Notes under the pieces: model-generated
What the model was told of the DNA's origin: nothing
The model's database searches: none
The model's input: the letters and a program-made list of their open reading frames with translations, nothing else
Position numbers and translations under genes: made by a program
Source: Candidatus Iainarchaeum sp.
GTDB taxonomy: Archaea; Iainarchaeota; Iainarchaeia; Iainarchaeales; JAAZKV01
NCBI GenBank assembly: GCA_018651445.1
Contig: JABIDZ010000086.1
Coordinates: 1 to 11,231 of the forward strand
DNA: 11,231 nucleotides
Reading direction: 5' to 3'
Part shown: piece by piece, positions 1 through 7,173 of the stretch
Position numbering within the stretch: the first letter of the stretch is position 1
Layout: the number at the start of each line of letters is the position of its first letter

Positions 1-75
1 GCAAAAGGAAAATTTGAATTTAACAAAAAAGGTTTTGAAGCAGAAGAGGACTTAGAATTTGAGGAAACAGAATAA
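1..75 (+). CDS. C-terminal end of an upstream gene, probably ribosomal protein uL15 (partial)
   Basis: Frame 1 is open from the first base and ends at TAA 73-75, giving 24 residues that are strongly charged (Lys/Phe/Gly, then an acidic tail ending EEDLEFEETE). The stop lies 12 nt before the secY start, so the two genes are probably co-transcribed. In archaea the gene directly before secY is usually uL15 (rpl15), and a GKFEF..KGF segment would suit its C-terminal end, but 24 residues are too few to prove this by eye. The uL15 name rests mainly on gene order; the acidic extension would be unusual. What is certain is only that a coding frame enters from the left and stops here. Confidence 0.5.
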   Translation, partial: AKGKFEFNKKGFEAEEDLEFEETE

Positions 76-77
76 CT

Positions 78-82
78 GGTGA
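78..82 (+). promoter_or_regulatory. Shine-Dalgarno GGTGA that fixes the TTG start of secY
   Basis: GGTGA, read on as GGTGATT, matches the complement of the archaeal 16S rRNA 3' end (ATCACCTCC). It lies 4 nt before TTG 87. No ATG in the secY frame is near, and the first residues after this TTG (MGIVDAL) match the usual archaeal SecY N-terminus, so the site decides the start. It begins 3 nt after the stop of the upstream gene, which would allow translational coupling. Confidence 0.8.
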
Positions 83-86
83 TTAT

Positions 87-1481
87 TTGGGAATTGTTGA
101 TGCTTTAGTAAGAATTTCGCAATACTTACCCGAAATAAAAAATCCTGTTAAAGAAGTTTCTTTCAAAAATAAATTACTTTGGACCACAGCCGCATTAGTA
201 CTATTTTTCATAATGGGAAATATCTTTGTTGTTGGTCTTGACAAAACACAAGGATTCGGTTTAGACCTTGGTTTTGCACAAACTATTTTAGCAAGTCAAA
301 TTGGAACTATTATCACAGCCGGAATCGGACCAATTGTAATGGCATCAATTTTCTTACAATTATTTGTTGGAGCAAAACTAATTGACATCGATATTGGTTC
401 TCCAGAAGGACGAGCAAAATTCCAAGCCCTACAAAAAGTATTAGCAGTTATTCTTTGTTTTGTAGAAGCAGTTGTTTATATTAATCCAGGCCTACTAGTG
501 CCTGCAGGCGGAATAAGCTTATTCAACCCAATGTTTTGGGCAGTATTCTTACAAATCGCACTCGGTTCATTAGTATTATTATATTTAGACGAAATCGTAT
601 CCAAATACGGAATTGGATCCGGAATCAGTTTGTTTATTGCAGCTGGTGTGAGCGGGCAACTATTCTGGCAAATCTTTAGATTCCCCGTAGGAACAATAAT
701 TACTCAAGGAGGAATCTTGTGGAATTTATTTGCCTTTGGTGACTTACTCGGTATCTTACCCGTAATTGCAGTAATAATCATCTTTTTAGTGGTTGTATTT
801 GCAGAAGGAATGCATGTGAATATCCCTATTACTATGGGTCACCGCGGAACAGGTGGAAGATATCCAGTAAAATTCATGTACGTAAGCAATATGCCCGTTA
901 TTTTAGCAATGGCATTATTCATGAACGTACGTATTTGGTCCAGCTTCGTACAAAACGTACCTATCTTGGGCGGAATCTTTGACTTTTTTGCATGGGCGAC
1001 CATGATGCCAAATATCGGAAATAACCAGCTCTTTACCGCAGTTAGTAGTGGAAGCGGAAGTTTATTACAAGGAATTGTAATACAAGGATTTACTGCACTA
1101 ACGATGAACGCTTTAATACAAGGATTTGTGTTCTTAGGACTATTGATCATAGCATGTATTATCTTTGGTTGGTTCTGGGTAGAAATGGGTGGACAAAGTA
1201 CAGAAGCCGTTGCAAAACAACTAGAAAAAAGTGGAATGCAAATACCTGGTTTTCGCAAAGATCGACGTGTTATTGAAAAAGTATTGAATAGATATATCCC
1301 ACCAATCACAATTTTGGGTTCGATTTTCGTTGCGTTATTAGCGGGTCTTGGAGACTTTGTTCTAGCTGGAATTGCATCAGGAACAGGAATATTATTAACC
1401 GTAGGAATCATTTACCGATTCTACGAAGAAATTGCTAAGAGCCAAGCAGATTTGCTTGCACCACTCTTAGGAAAGATATAA
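87..1481 (+). CDS. secY: Preprotein translocase subunit SecY (Sec61 alpha)
   Basis: This is the channel-forming subunit of the Sec translocon in the cytoplasmic membrane. It passes unfolded proteins outwards and opens sideways for membrane segments, working with SecE and Sec61-beta. The 464 residues have the usual archaeal length and ten hydrophobic segments. Recognisable family blocks are the N-terminal amphipathic stretch with LPEIKNP and KNKLLWT, the plug/TM2 block (TILASQIGTIITAGIGPIVM), the TM3 block FVEAVVYI, the cytoplasmic loop between TM6 and TM7 (EGMHVNIPI, then GGRYPVKFMYVSNMPVILA), and the C-terminal loop GQSTEAVAKQLEKSGMQIPGFR. The TTG start is supported by GGTGA 4 nt upstream and by the conserved N-terminus. 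No residues look lost. It appears to be the last gene of the upstream ribosomal operon, because a new promoter follows it. In many archaea adk comes next; here envelope genes do. Identification is very secure. Confidence 0.98.
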   Translation: MGIVDALVRISQYLPEIKNPVKEVSFKNKLLWTTAALVLFFIMGNIFVVGLDKTQGFGLDLGFAQTILASQIGTIITAGIGPIVMASIFLQLFVGAKLIDIDIGSPEGRAKFQALQKVLAVILCFVEAVVYINPGLLVPAGGISLFNPMFWAVFLQIALGSLVLLYLDEIVSKYGIGSGISLFIAAGVSGQLFWQIFRFPVGTIITQGGILWNLFAFGDLLGILPVIAVIIIFLVVVFAEGMHVNIPITMGHRGTGGRYPVKFMYVSNMPVILAMALFMNVRIWSSFVQNVPILGGIFDFFAWATMMPNIGNNQLFTAVSSGSGSLLQGIVIQGFTALTMNALIQGFVFLGLLIIACIIFGWFWVEMGGQSTEAVAKQLEKSGMQIPGFRKDRRVIEKVLNRYIPPITILGSIFVALLAGLGDFVLAGIASGTGILLTVGIIYRFYEEIAKSQADLLAPLLGKI

Positions 1482-1503
1482 ATCAAATACACAAAAACAA
1501 AGA

Positions 1504-1512
1504 TTTATATTA
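1504..1512 (+). promoter_or_regulatory. Archaeal TATA box upstream of the small lipoprotein gene
   Basis: TTTATATTA lies in the 67-bp gap after secY. A start about 25 bp downstream of its centre would fall near 1533, giving a leader of about 15 nt that carries AGAGG (1534-1538) ten bases before ATG 1549. The call rests on fit to the archaeal box A consensus and on spacing. Confidence 0.55.
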
Positions 1513-1548
1513 GAGTTCAATTATTAGTTTTTCAGAGGCAGATGTTTA

Positions 1549-1755
1549 ATGAAAAAAGTTTTAGCGATTTTGATTATATGTGTTCTAGCATTAGGTTTGA
1601 TGTTTGGTTGTACTAGCGAGGAAACTAATGATCCTAGTGGGGTTACAAACAACGACGGAACTAATGTGACACAACCAAATAACACAGGAAACGGAGCAAG
1701 TACTGGAGGACCAACAGGTTCAGAAATACCTATGCCACCAGCACTGCCAGAATAA
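1549..1755 (+). CDS. Small secreted lipoprotein, 68 residues, function unknown
   Basis: The product has an N-terminal MKK followed by a hydrophobic stretch and the lipobox LMFGC (Cys21), so the mature protein is predicted to be a lipid-anchored peptide of only about 48 residues on the outer face of the membrane. The mature part is low complexity: acidic just after the Cys, then rich in Asn, Thr, Gly and Ser, with NDG and NNTG runs that look like a flexible linker and contain possible N-glycosylation sequons (NVT, NNT). It ends in MPPALPE, close to the PPVLPN end of the next gene's product. There is no catalytic motif. AGAGG at 1534-1538 and a TATA box serve it. The next gene begins just after the stop, so both are probably co-transcribed. 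I do not recognise a family. It could be a surface spacer or an anchor for a partner. Its lipobox is nearly identical to those of the lipoproteins starting at 5605 and 7174. Confidence 0.8.
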   Translation: MKKVLAILIICVLALGLMFGCTSEETNDPSGVTNNDGTNVTQPNNTGNGASTGGPTGSEIPMPPALPE

Positions 1756-1759
1756 GAGG
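1755..1759 (+). promoter_or_regulatory. Shine-Dalgarno AGAGG favouring the ATG at 1767
   Basis: AGAGG overlaps the last base of the TAA at 1753-1755. It is 1 nt from ATG 1761 but 7 nt from the in-frame ATG 1767. The second spacing is normal, and starting there gives the MKK-type signal peptide shared by the other exported proteins nearby. The site therefore argues for the later start. Confidence 0.55.
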
Positions 1760-1766
1760 AATGGAC

Positions 1767-2564
1767 ATGAAAAAGATAATTTTATTATTGGCTGTTTTGT
1801 TATTAAGTTCGTTAACTTTGGCAGTCAACTTAGATAATGACTTTGGAACTTTTGAAGCCGGAAATGGCCCTTGGTCAGAAACAAATATCAACATTTACCG
1901 CGGATGGAATTTAATCCCCACCGCAGTCATGTACAATGCATATGGCAGATATAACTCATTGTTTGAAGAAGGCCAGAATATATGTTCAATGAATACTATT
2001 GGACAAGATGTATGGTATTATTCACCATTAACAAAAGGATATAATCAGATAGGAACTATTGAAGATTGGCAATGGCCAGATAGTCGAAACAATATTTTAT
2101 TCCAAAATGAATTCAAAGCAAAACATTATTCGGTTTGGGGCGGATCCACTTGGTTGTATTCAAGAGAAAATTGTCTTCTGAAATCAGATGTTGGCGGAAG
2201 TCTTGTTTCATTATCATATGGTTCTCCAGGCAATACAAAATATTATAACACAAACGAATTGACTTTGAAAAAAGGGTGGAATTTTGTTGCAATTAGCCAA
2301 TCAATGACCTATTATGGTAGAACACTGGAAGAGATTTTTGATGGTTGCGGAGCAGTGAAATTTAACATGTGGAATTCACAAACTCAAGATTGGGAATATA
2401 ACCCAACAAAAGTATTTGACACAAGTGATTCGGCAGTTACCACACCATTAGGCGACTCTCAAGTATTTTCTACAATTGTTATAAAAACTACAAACGATTG
2501 TAAAATAATGGAAAATGTTGCAAATGGCGGCAGCTCAAGTGCACCGCCAGTATTACCAAACTAG
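1767..2564 (+). CDS. Secreted protein with two GWN-type repeat domains, function unknown
   Basis: From ATG 1767 the product has 265 residues; an in-frame ATG at 1761 would add two but is too close to the ribosome site. The N-terminus is a clear Sec signal peptide (MKK, hydrophobic core, cleavage likely after SLTLA near residue 19). No lipobox Cys is seen, so the protein is predicted to be released or held by other contacts. The mature part appears to contain two related units: one begins IYRGWNLIP (G at about residue 46) and the other LKKGWNFVAI (G at about residue 170). Each has GWN, then YGR about 12-14 residues on, an acidic F-E/D patch, a Cys, an aromatic W-Y/N region and a closing Cys-Lys stretch. 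It is rich in Trp, Tyr, Asn and Ser, typical of extracellular beta-rich domains. It ends SSSAPPVLPN, resembling the end of the preceding small lipoprotein. LxxGWNLI motifs occur in archaeal surface proteins, but I cannot assign a binding target. Confidence 0.8.
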   Translation: MKKIILLLAVLLLSSLTLAVNLDNDFGTFEAGNGPWSETNINIYRGWNLIPTAVMYNAYGRYNSLFEEGQNICSMNTIGQDVWYYSPLTKGYNQIGTIEDWQWPDSRNNILFQNEFKAKHYSVWGGSTWLYSRENCLLKSDVGGSLVSLSYGSPGNTKYYNTNELTLKKGWNFVAISQSMTYYGRTLEEIFDGCGAVKFNMWNSQTQDWEYNPTKVFDTSDSAVTTPLGDSQVFSTIVIKTTNDCKIMENVANGGSSSAPPVLPN

Positions 2565-2586
2565 TTAATTGGCGGCTTTTACCACC

Positions 2587-2600
2587 ATTTTATCTTTTTC
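2587..2600 (+). terminator. Possible T-rich archaeal terminator after the GWN-repeat gene
   Basis: ATTTTATCTTTTTC lies 23 bp after the stop at 2564. Archaeal transcription often ends on T-rich non-template stretches without a hairpin, and no strong hairpin is seen here. A TTTTTCAG stretch also follows secY at about 1528-1535. The evidence is composition and position only. Confidence 0.3.
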
Positions 2601-2629
2601 AGATGTATATTATTTAGACACATGAACCA

Positions 2630-2645
2630 TAATTCAATAGAATTA
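2630..2645 (+). repeat. Short perfect inverted repeat upstream of the ABC exporter promoter
   Basis: TAATTC-AATA-GAATTA is a perfect 6-bp inverted repeat with a 4-bp centre, ending about 15 bp upstream of the TATA box. Its place could suit a regulator binding just upstream of the basal promoter. It is A+T-rich and short, so chance is a serious alternative. Confidence 0.25.
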
Positions 2646-2658
2646 CGGACTTGGTTAA

Positions 2659-2668
2659 TATTAAATAC
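2659..2668 (+). promoter_or_regulatory. TATA box of the ABC exporter genes
   Basis: TATTAAATAC is centred about 25 bp before ATG 2689, with no ribosome site between them. Transcription would start almost at the ATG, suggesting a leaderless mRNA. This also argues against the in-frame TTG at 2680, which would lie at or before the transcription start. Confidence 0.55.
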
Positions 2669-2688
2669 TAATTAAACTTTTGTATATC

Positions 2689-3675
2689 ATGAGTATTGCG
2701 TACCAACAATTAAACAAAGTAAAAGGACAAAAAGGTTCAACAATAATCTCTGTAAAAAAAGTTTCAAAAAGTTATGGACAAAAAAAGGTTCTTGATGCAA
2801 TATCATTTGATATTTCAGCAGGCGAAATATTTGGCTTGCTTGGAAGCAATGGTGCAGGAAAATCAACGATTACAAAAATAATGCTCGGATTTGAACTAGC
2901 AAACAAAGGAAAAGTAGTATTTTTTAATGGCGGCCCCTTTGATCACAAAACCAAGATTTCAATTGTTCCACAACAAATCGCCGCATATCTTGATTTTACT
3001 GTTCAAACAAATATGGAGTACTTTACATCTTTAACAAAAATTCCAAAAAAAGAACAAAAAAAGCGAATTGACTTTTTGTTAAACTGGTTGGATTTACAAG
3101 ATTTTAAACAAATGAAGATAAGATATTTGAGTGGAGGATACCAAAGACTTGTTAATATCGCGTTATCACTGATTAGTGATCCTGAAATAATTTTTTTAGA
3201 CGAGCCTACTGTTGGACTTGACCCAAAAATGCGACAAATGTTTTGGCAAAAAATAAAAGAATTACAAGAAGCAGGAAAAACAATTATACTAACCACCCAT
3301 TATATGGATGAAGCTGAACGATTATGCACAAAACTAGTACTGCTTAAAAACGGAAAACTAATCAAAAAAGGTCGTCCAAAAGAACTTATTAGAAATTTTG
3401 GAGGACTAGGACTCTTAGAATTAGAACTTGATAAACGACTAACTACTCGACACTTTACTTTGGTTCAAAAACAACTTCCAAAAAATCTCATTTATTTAAA
3501 AAATAAAACTATTTTAATCCCATACAAACAATCCCAAAACTTTGGAGAAATTATTAGCACCACTAAATCAATTATTGATGCAAAATACAGTATTAAATCC
3601 ATTTATCTAAAAGAACCTAATTTAGAAGATGTTTTCCTAAATATTACTGGAGAAAAAATGGGGGACACCAAATGA
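2689..3675 (+). CDS. ABC transporter ATP-binding protein of an ABC-2 type exporter (DrrA/CcmA-like)
   Basis: This ATPase drives the membrane partner encoded next. From ATG 2689 it has 328 residues. In order it shows an A-loop region (VSKSYGQKKVL), Walker A GSNGAGKST (about residues 52-60), a Q-loop in IVPQQIAAY, the ABC signature YLSGGYQRL, Walker B IIFLDEPTVGLDP with catalytic Glu and D-loop, and the switch His in TTHYMDEAERL. All catalytic residues are present, so it should be active. About 90 residues follow the nucleotide-binding domain (after roughly residue 230), as in DrrA/CcmA-type exporter ATPases; the tail is basic and ends in YLKEPNLEDVFLNITGE, the usual motif of that group. The ATPase lacks a signal peptide, as expected for a cytoplasmic protein. 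Its stop overlaps the permease start by 4 nt (ATGA), indicating translational coupling. A TTG at 2680 is a weaker start. The family is certain; the substrate is unknown. Confidence 0.95.
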   Translation: MSIAYQQLNKVKGQKGSTIISVKKVSKSYGQKKVLDAISFDISAGEIFGLLGSNGAGKSTITKIMLGFELANKGKVVFFNGGPFDHKTKISIVPQQIAAYLDFTVQTNMEYFTSLTKIPKKEQKKRIDFLLNWLDLQDFKQMKIRYLSGGYQRLVNIALSLISDPEIIFLDEPTVGLDPKMRQMFWQKIKELQEAGKTIILTTHYMDEAERLCTKLVLLKNGKLIKKGRPKELIRNFGGLGLLELELDKRLTTRHFTLVQKQLPKNLIYLKNKTILIPYKQSQNFGEIISTTKSIIDAKYSIKSIYLKEPNLEDVFLNITGEKMGDTK

Positions 3676-5573
3676 AACTATTCTCTGTGATACGAAAAGA
3701 AATTCGTGCGGTGAAAAGCCAAAGAATTTCAATTTTGTTAATTTTGTTATACCCTTTGCTTGGAACCTTGTTATTAGGCTTGGCAATGACCGGAACAGAC
3801 GTTACTACTGCGCCAGTAAACATTGGAATAATTAGTAATGGTTCTTCTTTAACAAACGAAATAGCAAGCGCTACACAAAACTTTAATTTTATACCCTATT
3901 CGGATCTGATTGCAATGAAGAATGGGATAAAACGCAAAGAAATAACCGTTGGTTTAGAAATAATAGAACAACCTGATGATCTTACTTCATCCATTGTAAA
4001 TGTGCACTTTGATAATGCAAGTGGTTTTGCATCAGGAATATTTGTCGATTATATAAAAACAAATATACAAAAAATTGCACATGAAAAAACGATACTAGCT
4101 ATTTCAGACATTTTGTCAACAACAAATACCTTATCAACAAATCTTCAAAGCGAGCTTGGAAAATTATCAAATTTTAGAACCCAATTAGATCTAACTGAAA
4201 ACAGTCTCGACTCACTTGATCAAAAAATAAATTCTTTTGATCTAATAACAATACGAGACGATATTGACACGCAACAAGCCATGGTTCAAAAGTACAAACA
4301 AAAACATAACGCGTTTAAGAGCCAATTAGTTTTGGTGCGAAATGAATACACTACAATGTATTCTAATTATACACGATGGAAAAACGAATTCAATAATATA
4401 AAAAATAATATTTATTATTTAAGAAACAATATCAATTCTAAAAAAGCCGATCTAGAAAATGCAATTATTCAGTTAAATGCAATGTATTCTCAAATTCCTC
4501 CAACAATACAAGCAAATTATTTAACTCAATTAAACATTTTAGATTCAATTAACAATTCAATGTCCACATGGGATTCCACACTAACAAGCATTGACTCTTC
4601 ATTAACACAAATAGAAAATTATCAAACACAACTGGATCATTCAATAAATCAAATTGGCACCGTGATTTCTCAGTTAGAACAAGAATCCTATGAATTAGAA
4701 TTAGCCCTAACTAACGCTGAAACTGCAACCCATACAATGGAAACCCAATTATACTTGCTTGAACAAACGCTTAACGAAGCAAAACAGATTATTTTAGACG
4801 GAAAACAATCAAAAACAGCAATCTCTTCACAACTCAATACTTCAGAACAATTATTCTTGGATTTGGTTCCAAAACTTAATGCGTTTAAACAATTAAACGC
4901 AGAACTGATTATTGCCCCAATTACAATTAATTTTGTTCCAGTACATGTTAATTCTCGATTAACTTGGCATATATTTAATTTAGACCCAACACAAATAGGA
5001 ATTCTTGTTTCAAACGCAATTACAATAACACTTATCCTAACTTGTGTTTTGTTAACAGCAATTGTTATTTTGCTTGAAAAAAGTCAACAAATACCACTAA
5101 GAACGTTTATGAATTCAGCATCTCCATTCACATTAATTAGTGGAAAAATTGGCGGACAACTAATCATTGCTATTTTAGAAACAATAATGATTCTTGTTGT
5201 TTCGGTCATCGCATTTGGTTTTCCGCTCTCAACAAACTTTTTAGGCTTAACACTTGCAATACTTTTGATTGGTATTTCTTTTATTGCACTAGGACTAATT
5301 ATTGGTTCATTTACTAATAATCAATCAACCGCAATTCTTCTTTCATTACTACTAATAATCCCAATGTTATTTATCAGCGGGATAATTATACCACTTGATT
5401 TAATGCCTCCTGCAATATCATTTATTTCAAGCTTTTTACCATTAACTGCCGCCAATAACCTACTAGTAGGAGTAATTGTAAAATCTTCAAGCGCAATATT
5501 TTTGTTAAAAGAAATCAGTGCATTAGTAGGTATTTCATTAATCGGAATTTTGGTTACTTTGCTAAAACGATAG
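3672..5573 (+). CDS. ABC-2 type permease with a large outer coiled-coil domain
   Basis: This is the membrane half of the exporter. The 633 residues contain one N-terminal membrane segment (about 19-39), an outer region of about 400 residues, and five closely spaced C-terminal segments (about 442-466, 495-517, 523-546, 552-575 and 608-631). That is the layout of ABC-2 permeases with an extended first loop, as in the YhgE/Pip-like group. The stretch SGIIIPLDLMPP followed by SSFLPLTAANNLL is the typical ABC-2 block near the fifth segment. The outer region begins with an alpha/beta part (about 45-150; VNIGIISNG, VNVHFDNAS) and continues with roughly 240 residues (about 160-400) rich in Gln, Asn, Leu, Ile and Ser in heptad-like spacing, predicted to form long coiled coils. 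The start overlaps the ATPase stop by 4 nt, with GGGGA upstream. No cysteine-rich or enzymatic motif is visible. Cargo could be a lipid, peptide or surface polymer; none can be chosen from the sequence. Confidence 0.9.
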   Translation: MKLFSVIRKEIRAVKSQRISILLILLYPLLGTLLLGLAMTGTDVTTAPVNIGIISNGSSLTNEIASATQNFNFIPYSDLIAMKNGIKRKEITVGLEIIEQPDDLTSSIVNVHFDNASGFASGIFVDYIKTNIQKIAHEKTILAISDILSTTNTLSTNLQSELGKLSNFRTQLDLTENSLDSLDQKINSFDLITIRDDIDTQQAMVQKYKQKHNAFKSQLVLVRNEYTTMYSNYTRWKNEFNNIKNNIYYLRNNINSKKADLENAIIQLNAMYSQIPPTIQANYLTQLNILDSINNSMSTWDSTLTSIDSSLTQIENYQTQLDHSINQIGTVISQLEQESYELELALTNAETATHTMETQLYLLEQTLNEAKQIILDGKQSKTAISSQLNTSEQLFLDLVPKLNAFKQLNAELIIAPITINFVPVHVNSRLTWHIFNLDPTQIGILVSNAITITLILTCVLLTAIVILLEKSQQIPLRTFMNSASPFTLISGKIGGQLIIAILETIMILVVSVIAFGFPLSTNFLGLTLAILLIGISFIALGLIIGSFTNNQSTAILLSLLLIIPMLFISGIIIPLDLMPPAISFISSFLPLTAANNLLVGVIVKSSSAIFLLKEISALVGISLIGILVTLLKR

Positions 5574-5581
5574 TTTAATAA
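5574..5581 (+). promoter_or_regulatory. TATA box of the 508-residue lipoprotein gene
   Basis: TTTAATAA starts directly after the permease stop and is centred about 28 bp before ATG 5605. No ribosome site lies between them, so a leaderless transcript is likely. The surrounding DNA is very A+T-rich, which lowers confidence in the exact box. Confidence 0.4.
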
Positions 5582-5604
5582 AAAAATTAAATCATTATAT
5601 TCCT

Positions 5605-7131
5605 ATGAAAAAAACGGTTATTCTAATACTGTGCATTTTGTTAATTAGCTTGTTTTTTGGGTGCACTGAAGAAAAAAACGAACCACAAAAATATCTTGAC
5701 TATAAATTACATGGAACTTGGGAATCGCCACAAAAAGAAATTTATTCTTTTGGCGAACACGGGGTAACTTATATTTTAAACGATGTAAGTTATGCTGGAA
5801 ACTATTATACATACGGAGGACGAGTTTATATTACATTAAATTATACAATCCCCATAAATGAAGATTATTTGTATACTGTTACCGAAACAGAATTAACTTT
5901 GACAAAAACCTCTCCTGACGAAACAATTCAAAATGCGGTATACACAAAAGTGTTTGCACCTGGCGAAGTCATACAAACAGAACCCATAATAGAATATTCT
6001 GATTCCGATGCGCGTCCATTTGAAATAATTAGGCTAAGAACAAAACAATACAAAGAACAAATATTGTCTCCGCTAGATCCCGATAAAATAGAAACCGTGA
6101 ATTCTATATTTTTCAATTTAACGGTCAAAAATACATTCAAAGAATCACAAAAAATAAGTGCAGTGTCTTTTGTTTCAAACGGTAAAACAACTAGTACTGG
6201 TTTTTCACCCCAAGAAATTAATCCCGGTGCAGAAAAACTTATTCCTGCGATTTTTTCAGAAGTAACATGTAAAGAGGATACACAAATAGTGATTGAAGAT
6301 TTTACAATATATCACAGCGATTATTTAACACTAACTCCACAAGATAACGACGTAAAAGAACAAAAGATTTTTGAAAAAATAATCTTTGAAATTGATTGTG
6401 ACGAAATAATAGAAAAAGAAGTATTTGACAATGCACACGCAGAGCTTACCCCACTAGGACTAAAAGAATACTCGCAATTAAACAGTATACAAGCAGGAAG
6501 AGATGGCGGCATTGTTAGTGAATCTAATTTTTACTTTAACTTGGTTAATAATTCTGAAGATATTATTACCGTTCAATCAATACTACTAGATCAAGTATTT
6601 GAAGACAAAATGTTTGAAAGAATTGTTCTTCGACCAGGAGAAGACGAAGGTTGGCAAATTCCAATGACTTATATTTCAGATGAGGTATATAATCACGAAT
6701 TAGAGATCCTATATAAACGCAATAATGCTGCTGGAAATATAACGAGCTTGCAAAACATACGAGGTTATGCAACAAATATTGGATACAACTTACCTTTCCA
6801 AATACTTTGGACATTTAGTGAAAAAGATTGTGGAAGTCCATCTGCAACATTCTTATCAATACTAAATCAAAGTTCAAAAGAACTCAAGATTCACAACATA
6901 ACTCTTGCAGGAACAACAGTTGATTTGGACGGGCTAGACAATATTGATTTTTTGGGAGAAGGTTTTGATTTTGGAATAACTTACACTCCAAACATAGAAC
7001 AAGTAGATCAAATTACAATCGATGCTCTTCAAAAACATTATAACCCAATAATCAAATATTCAATTCCAGACCTTGGAATTTATAATGAAAGGAAACAATA
7101 TGAAACAGATATTTTTACTGACTGCAAATAA
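5605..7131 (+). CDS. Large surface lipoprotein with an N-terminal beta domain and about three beta-sandwich-like repeats
   Basis: The 508-residue product has an MKK signal peptide and lipobox LFFGC (Cys20), predicting a lipid anchor on the outer membrane face. Residues about 33-117 (HGTWESP, then alternating strands and a Tyr/Thr-rich segment) resemble the small lipocalin-like GTW domains of many bacterial and archaeal lipoproteins. The rest looks like about three related units. Core strands are SIFFNLTVKN (near 166), SNFYFNLVNN (near 305) and SATFLSILNQ (near 411); each is followed by a strand, then a pG-acidic turn (NPGAEK, RPGEDEG, LGEGFD). Each unit closes on an Asp-Cys pair: Cys265, Cys409 and Cys507. 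This suggests Ig-like or CARDB-like modules used for binding or spacing, but no enzymatic residues can be named. It is rich in Glu, Asp, Ile and Tyr. It directly follows the exporter permease and has its own promoter. The family is not recognised with certainty. Confidence 0.82.
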   Translation: MKKTVILILCILLISLFFGCTEEKNEPQKYLDYKLHGTWESPQKEIYSFGEHGVTYILNDVSYAGNYYTYGGRVYITLNYTIPINEDYLYTVTETELTLTKTSPDETIQNAVYTKVFAPGEVIQTEPIIEYSDSDARPFEIIRLRTKQYKEQILSPLDPDKIETVNSIFFNLTVKNTFKESQKISAVSFVSNGKTTSTGFSPQEINPGAEKLIPAIFSEVTCKEDTQIVIEDFTIYHSDYLTLTPQDNDVKEQKIFEKIIFEIDCDEIIEKEVFDNAHAELTPLGLKEYSQLNSIQAGRDGGIVSESNFYFNLVNNSEDIITVQSILLDQVFEDKMFERIVLRPGEDEGWQIPMTYISDEVYNHELEILYKRNNAAGNITSLQNIRGYATNIGYNLPFQILWTFSEKDCGSPSATFLSILNQSSKELKIHNITLAGTTVDLDGLDNIDFLGEGFDFGITYTPNIEQVDQITIDALQKHYNPIIKYSIPDLGIYNERKQYETDIFTDCK

Positions 7132-7144
7132 ACAAAAAGAAACA

Positions 7145-7157
7145 TTTAAATTAAATA
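7145..7157 (+). promoter_or_regulatory. TATA box of the 227-residue lipoprotein gene
   Basis: TTTAAATTAAATA lies between the two lipoprotein genes. Its centre is about 23-26 bp before the twin ATG codons at 7174 and 7177, with no ribosome site between, which fits a leaderless mRNA and argues against the TTG at 7168. Confidence 0.5.
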
Positions 7158-7173
7158 AAGTACTCGTTTGGTT

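Noticed and set aside
839..1411. A long open frame on the minus strand opposite secY.
   Set aside because: It lies wholly within secY, whose protein matches its family throughout. The minus-strand product has a Pro/Thr/Ile-rich composition of an antisense shadow and no ribosome site. The other minus-strand frames in the window are rejected for the same reasons.
2680..2688. TTG 2680 as the start of the ABC ATPase.
   Set aside because: There is no ribosome site, and the TATA box spacing places the transcript start at or after it; ATG 2689 fits a leaderless start.
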